In this document: in pieces, positions 61,500 through 64,000 of the stretch
How positions within the stretch are numbered: position 1 is the first letter of the stretch
Layout of the letters: each line of letters begins with the position of its first letter
Assembly (NCBI GenBank): GCA_951799405.1
Contig: OX637361.1
Coordinates: 9,770,170-9,834,169 of the forward strand
DNA length: 64,000 nt
Direction: 5' to 3'
From: Agapetus fuscipes
Taxonomy: Eukaryota > Arthropoda > Insecta > Trichoptera > Glossosomatidae
Program-made: the position numbers and the translations under genes
Notes under the pieces: model-generated
Database searches by the model: none
What the model was told of the DNA's origin: nothing
Seen by the model: only the letters and a program-made list of their open reading frames with translations

Positions 61500-61858
61500 G
61501 AGTAAGTAATGCTGAGCACTGTGAATATGTTTTTTAGCAACCAGAAAATTCACATTACGTATAAGTAAATTTTGACAATTATTATTAATTATTACACTGC
61601 GTGTAATTTGTTATTTTTAGAGTACGTTTTAATGATGCAAAGCTTTTAGTATTATCTATTGTTGTTTGAAATGCAAAATTTATTATTTTAAGTAATGCTT
61701 CGCATATAAAAAGGTTTTTAAATATAAACTTTGTATTTGTTTTTTTTAAGGTGCATTTTTTTATGTGCAGCATGAGTTAGCATGAACTTACAGTGCTTTT
61801 TTTCAAGACACTCTCCCTTTAGAAGTGATCGAACATTAGCTCTCTACGCTTGTTTTAC
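61500..61858. other. No feature recognised
   Basis: AT-rich. A minor family A-like word (TGTGCAGCATGAGTTAGCAT) lies at 61765-61784. Confidence 0.35.
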
Positions 61859-61861
61859 CAA

Positions 61862-62110
61862 CGAAGCTGCACATATAGCGCGACTTCTTAACGTGGCGAG
61901 TAGAAACATTTGTTTTTATAGGTAATGGGGCTGGCCATACGCACTTCCCGAAGTAGAGGGTTCACAGCTCCCGAGGGCGCTGGTTCTCATTTTTTGTGAA
62001 GGCTGTTTTTTTGTTTCGTGTGATCATTTCTGACACCCTTTGTGTGGATCGAACCCTAACTCTCTGACATGGAACGCCAAGCATTCTACCAATTGAGCTA
62101 TGGACCGGAC
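61862..62110 (-). repeat. SINE-2 with tRNA head
   Basis: AAGCTGCACATATAGCGCGA, GGGGCTGGCCATACGC and GGCTGTTTTTTTGTTTCG, with the head at the right: CCAATTGAGCTATGGACCGG (box A reversed) and GTGTGGATCGAACCCTAAC (box B reversed). Confidence 0.8.
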
Positions 62111-62139
62111 TAGGAATGGTTAGGTGTCTGTATAATCTA

Positions 62140-62370
62140 TTATCTTAGGTGCAAATATATATTGGCATTGATGGCTTATATTTAATGCATCCAGCCACAT
62201 TTGTATTCACGTTTACACATGCAGCATTTGTTCTAACAAAAAAAAACTCATATGAACATTTACTTTGCAACTCCTGCTACCTTTCTCTGAAACCTGGCTG
62301 GCATTGGCAATTGCGCCAAGATTTTCAGCAGGGGGTCAGCCTCATTCCAACCTATTAGTAAAAGAGTTTA
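62140..62370 (-). repeat. Family A repeat
   Basis: Antisense, TTAGGTGCAAATATATATTG to CCTCATTCCAACCTATTAGT. The palindrome is ACATGCAGCATTTGT. Confidence 0.8.
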
Positions 62371-62554
62371 GTTTTTTAAATCAAGAAGACTGAAATAAAA
62401 GCATGTTGTGTCACGTAAATCTGTCAGATCTCTTTGTGCTTTTTCTGAAGAGAATGGGAACGTACTCACTTGTAAGTAATATTACAGATCTCATGCGGAG
62501 ATTTTCATCACCGCTAATGGACGCTTCAAGATTAAAGCACATTGTTATAGCTCG

Positions 62555-63290
62555 CACTGACGCTCTAATGTGATGGTCTATATTATAATATATAACCTAA
62601 GATACATAGTCTAACGCTCTAACGTTATGATCTATGTAATCTTTAACCTAAGATACAAAGTCCAATCATTTAATATGATGATCCATATTCCATATAATCT
62701 TTAATCTGAGATGCAGAGTCTAACGCTTTATATGTGATAAACTTTATAATCTATCACCTAAGATACAGAGTCTAAGCATCTAATATGATCTATCTATAAT
62801 CTATAATCTAAGTTGCAAGGATATATTCATTCAAAGCTCTCAGATGTATGCCCACAAACCAACACGTGTAGTTCGCGCTTACAAATGCTGATTGTGTACT
62901 TACAAATAAAATCCAAACCTCAAATGAACATAAGCCCTGCAACTCTTGCCGACATTCCCATTGATGATCCATATAATCTATAATCTGAGATACAGCGTCT
63001 TACGTTCTAATTTGATGGTCTATGTAATATATCATCTAAGAAACAGAGTCTAACCCTCTTATGTGATGACCTATAATTTATAATCTGAGATACAGAATCT
63101 AACGCATTAATGTAAGGTTAGACTCTGTATCTTATCTATCAGTTGAGGTACAGAGTCTGTATCTTATCTATCATACATACAGAGTGTAACGCTCTACTGC
63201 GATGGTCTATATTTGTAATCTGTTACCTAAGATACAAATATAAGATACAAACGTTATCTATTATCTAAGATACAAAGGTTTATCCCTCGA
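62555..63290. repeat. Minisatellite array, ~55-60-bp degenerate unit
   Basis: Recurring blocks CTCTAATGTGATGGTCTATA, TAATCTATAATCTGAGATAC and AGAGTCTAACG, about ten diverged units. It contains an antisense family A copy (62800-62960). Part of the array near 63115-63160 is inverted (GTTAGACTCTGTATCTTA). Confidence 0.8.
62800..62960 (-). repeat. Family A repeat embedded in the minisatellite
   Basis: TATAATCTAAGTTGCAAGGA to CTCTTGCCGACATTCCC. It stops at the middle of the element and the array resumes with TTGATGATCCATATAATC. Confidence 0.9.
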
Positions 63291-63294
63291 ATAT

Positions 63295-63760
63295 AACCAA
63301 TATCAGGATTTTTTAAGTGGACCAAGGACGTGATTGTGATGAGTTTTTTATGAGATGAATCCAGATCATCAACAGATAATTGTTTTTTATGGTTATTTGA
63401 CGTAGGGCGGCAGTTTTTTTTTTTTTAAATAAATTTGTGAAGAGGAATGCAATTCACCAAACTATTTTGCCTGGCCAGTTGTCTTCATGTGAAAGCAGAA
63501 GCTTGTGTGCATGCAACGACATCTGAACCAGGGTCAATGTTATGGTCAAAGGGGCCAGCCGTGGCTCGAACCAACGTTATCTGAATCAAATACGCTAGCT
63601 GAACAAGCGTCTTGACCGCCGTGGCCATAGCACCACCGAGATGTGTCAATGCTTTTATAACACAGAGAGCGGATAAAAGTAATAATATGAAAAATGCGTG
63701 ATTATCGGGAATAAGATATTTTTGTGCTGCTCCACATACATTTTCAAAATGTCAGTGATC
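63295..63760. other. No feature recognised
   Basis: Less AT-rich stretch at 63480-63660 without a recognised motif. Confidence 0.35.
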
Positions 63761-63770
63761 ATTTTATTTC

Positions 63771-64000
63771 TTCTTCTTCTTTAGCCCATTTCCGTCCACT
63801 CCTGGACGAAGGCCTGCCTCCTCCATCTGTTTCCATATCGACCTGTCGTGTGCAATCTGCGTCCAGGTCGCGCCAGCATGCCGGTCCAGGTCATCCTTCC
63901 ATCTCAACTGTGGTCGCCCTACACTTCTCTTCGTCGTTCGAGGTCTCCAAGTCAGCATTCTTTTTGTCCATTTGTCATCCGGACTTCTCATCCGGAATCA
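63771..64000 (-). pseudogene. LINE ORF2 C-terminus with (GAA)n tail, cut by window edge
   Basis: Minus frame WTKRMLTWRPRTTKRSVGRP, QLRWKDDLDRHAGATWTQIA, HDRSIWKQMEEA. It then ends as (A)FVQEWTEMG after a small indel, followed by AAGAAGAAGAAG. Same family as 24293-24443 (PQLRWRDD, EEAYVQEWT). The 5' part continues beyond the window. Confidence 0.8.

Noticed and set aside
178..62960. CRISPR-like array from regularly recurring palindromic repeats
   Set aside because: Spacing is irregular, units are ~250 bp, orientation is mixed and the sequence context is eukaryotic transposon-rich DNA.

Overview
This window is AT-rich eukaryotic DNA, most likely from an arthropod and probably an insect. It shows no recognisable host gene. 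The longest open frame is about 143 codons and low-complexity, and none of the longer frames resembles a known host protein. The recognisable content is dispersed repeats and mobile-element remnants: 5'-truncated non-LTR (LINE) ORF2 tails, tRNA-derived SINEs, MITEs with diagnosable target-site duplications, Helitron-like ends, an LTR-like promoter fragment and hammerhead-like fold-back elements. The insect assignment is inferred from this mix and from a TATA plus TCAGT core promoter. I cannot name the species.

The dominant component is one ~250-300 bp interspersed repeat, called family A here. It is present in more than 35 full or partial copies, about evenly on both strands, from 178 to 62960. 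'Sense' means it reads from GGTTGGTATGAGGCTGACC to a tail CTTAGATTATAG. It carries two conserved short palindromes (CCCTGTTTCAGGG and CACATGCGGCATGTG) and ends in a variable TAATC/TAGATTA microsatellite. I do not recognise its superfamily. Two tRNA-derived SINE families follow. SINE-1 has a head like CGGTCCGTAGTCTAGTGG and two alternative 3' ends; SINE-2 has the head GATAGCTCAGTTGGTAGAG.

Layout: 1-5000 holds family A, SINEs and a TIR element (2528-2770). A decayed L2/CR1-like LINE end lies at 5000-5422. A LINE tail and an LTR-like fragment with a family A insertion lie at 7670-8400, and another LINE tail at 9855-10110. MITEs cluster at 12653-13713. A pair of inverted 15-bp-unit minisatellites flanks a TTA-type MITE (17630-19115). 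A SINE-1 with a 3' transduction lies at 19517-19953, and a 5S rRNA/tRNA chimera at 20768-21140. A family A copy split by a TA-flanked TIR element lies at 21740-22578. The stretch 28.9-35.3 kb is mostly unique and empty. Fold-back elements with minimalist hammerhead ribozyme cores lie at 35.4, 43.1, 48.2 and 48.5 kb, with a fifth, decayed one at 43.8-44.2 kb. hAT-type MITEs with 8-bp duplications lie at 38.4 and 49.6 kb. A LINE with a 10-bp duplication lies at 46.1 kb, a possible 2.9-kb Helitron at 51.0-53.9 kb, a GC-rich islet at 61 kb, and a minisatellite array containing family A at 62.55-63.29 kb.

The parts do not form a pathway. What links them is insertion history: family A is both target (of a LINE and a TIR element) and invader (of an LTR fragment and a hammerhead fold-back), so relative ages can be read from the nesting. 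The most interesting signal is the set of hammerhead-like fold-backs, whose palindromic helix III varies in a compensatory way.
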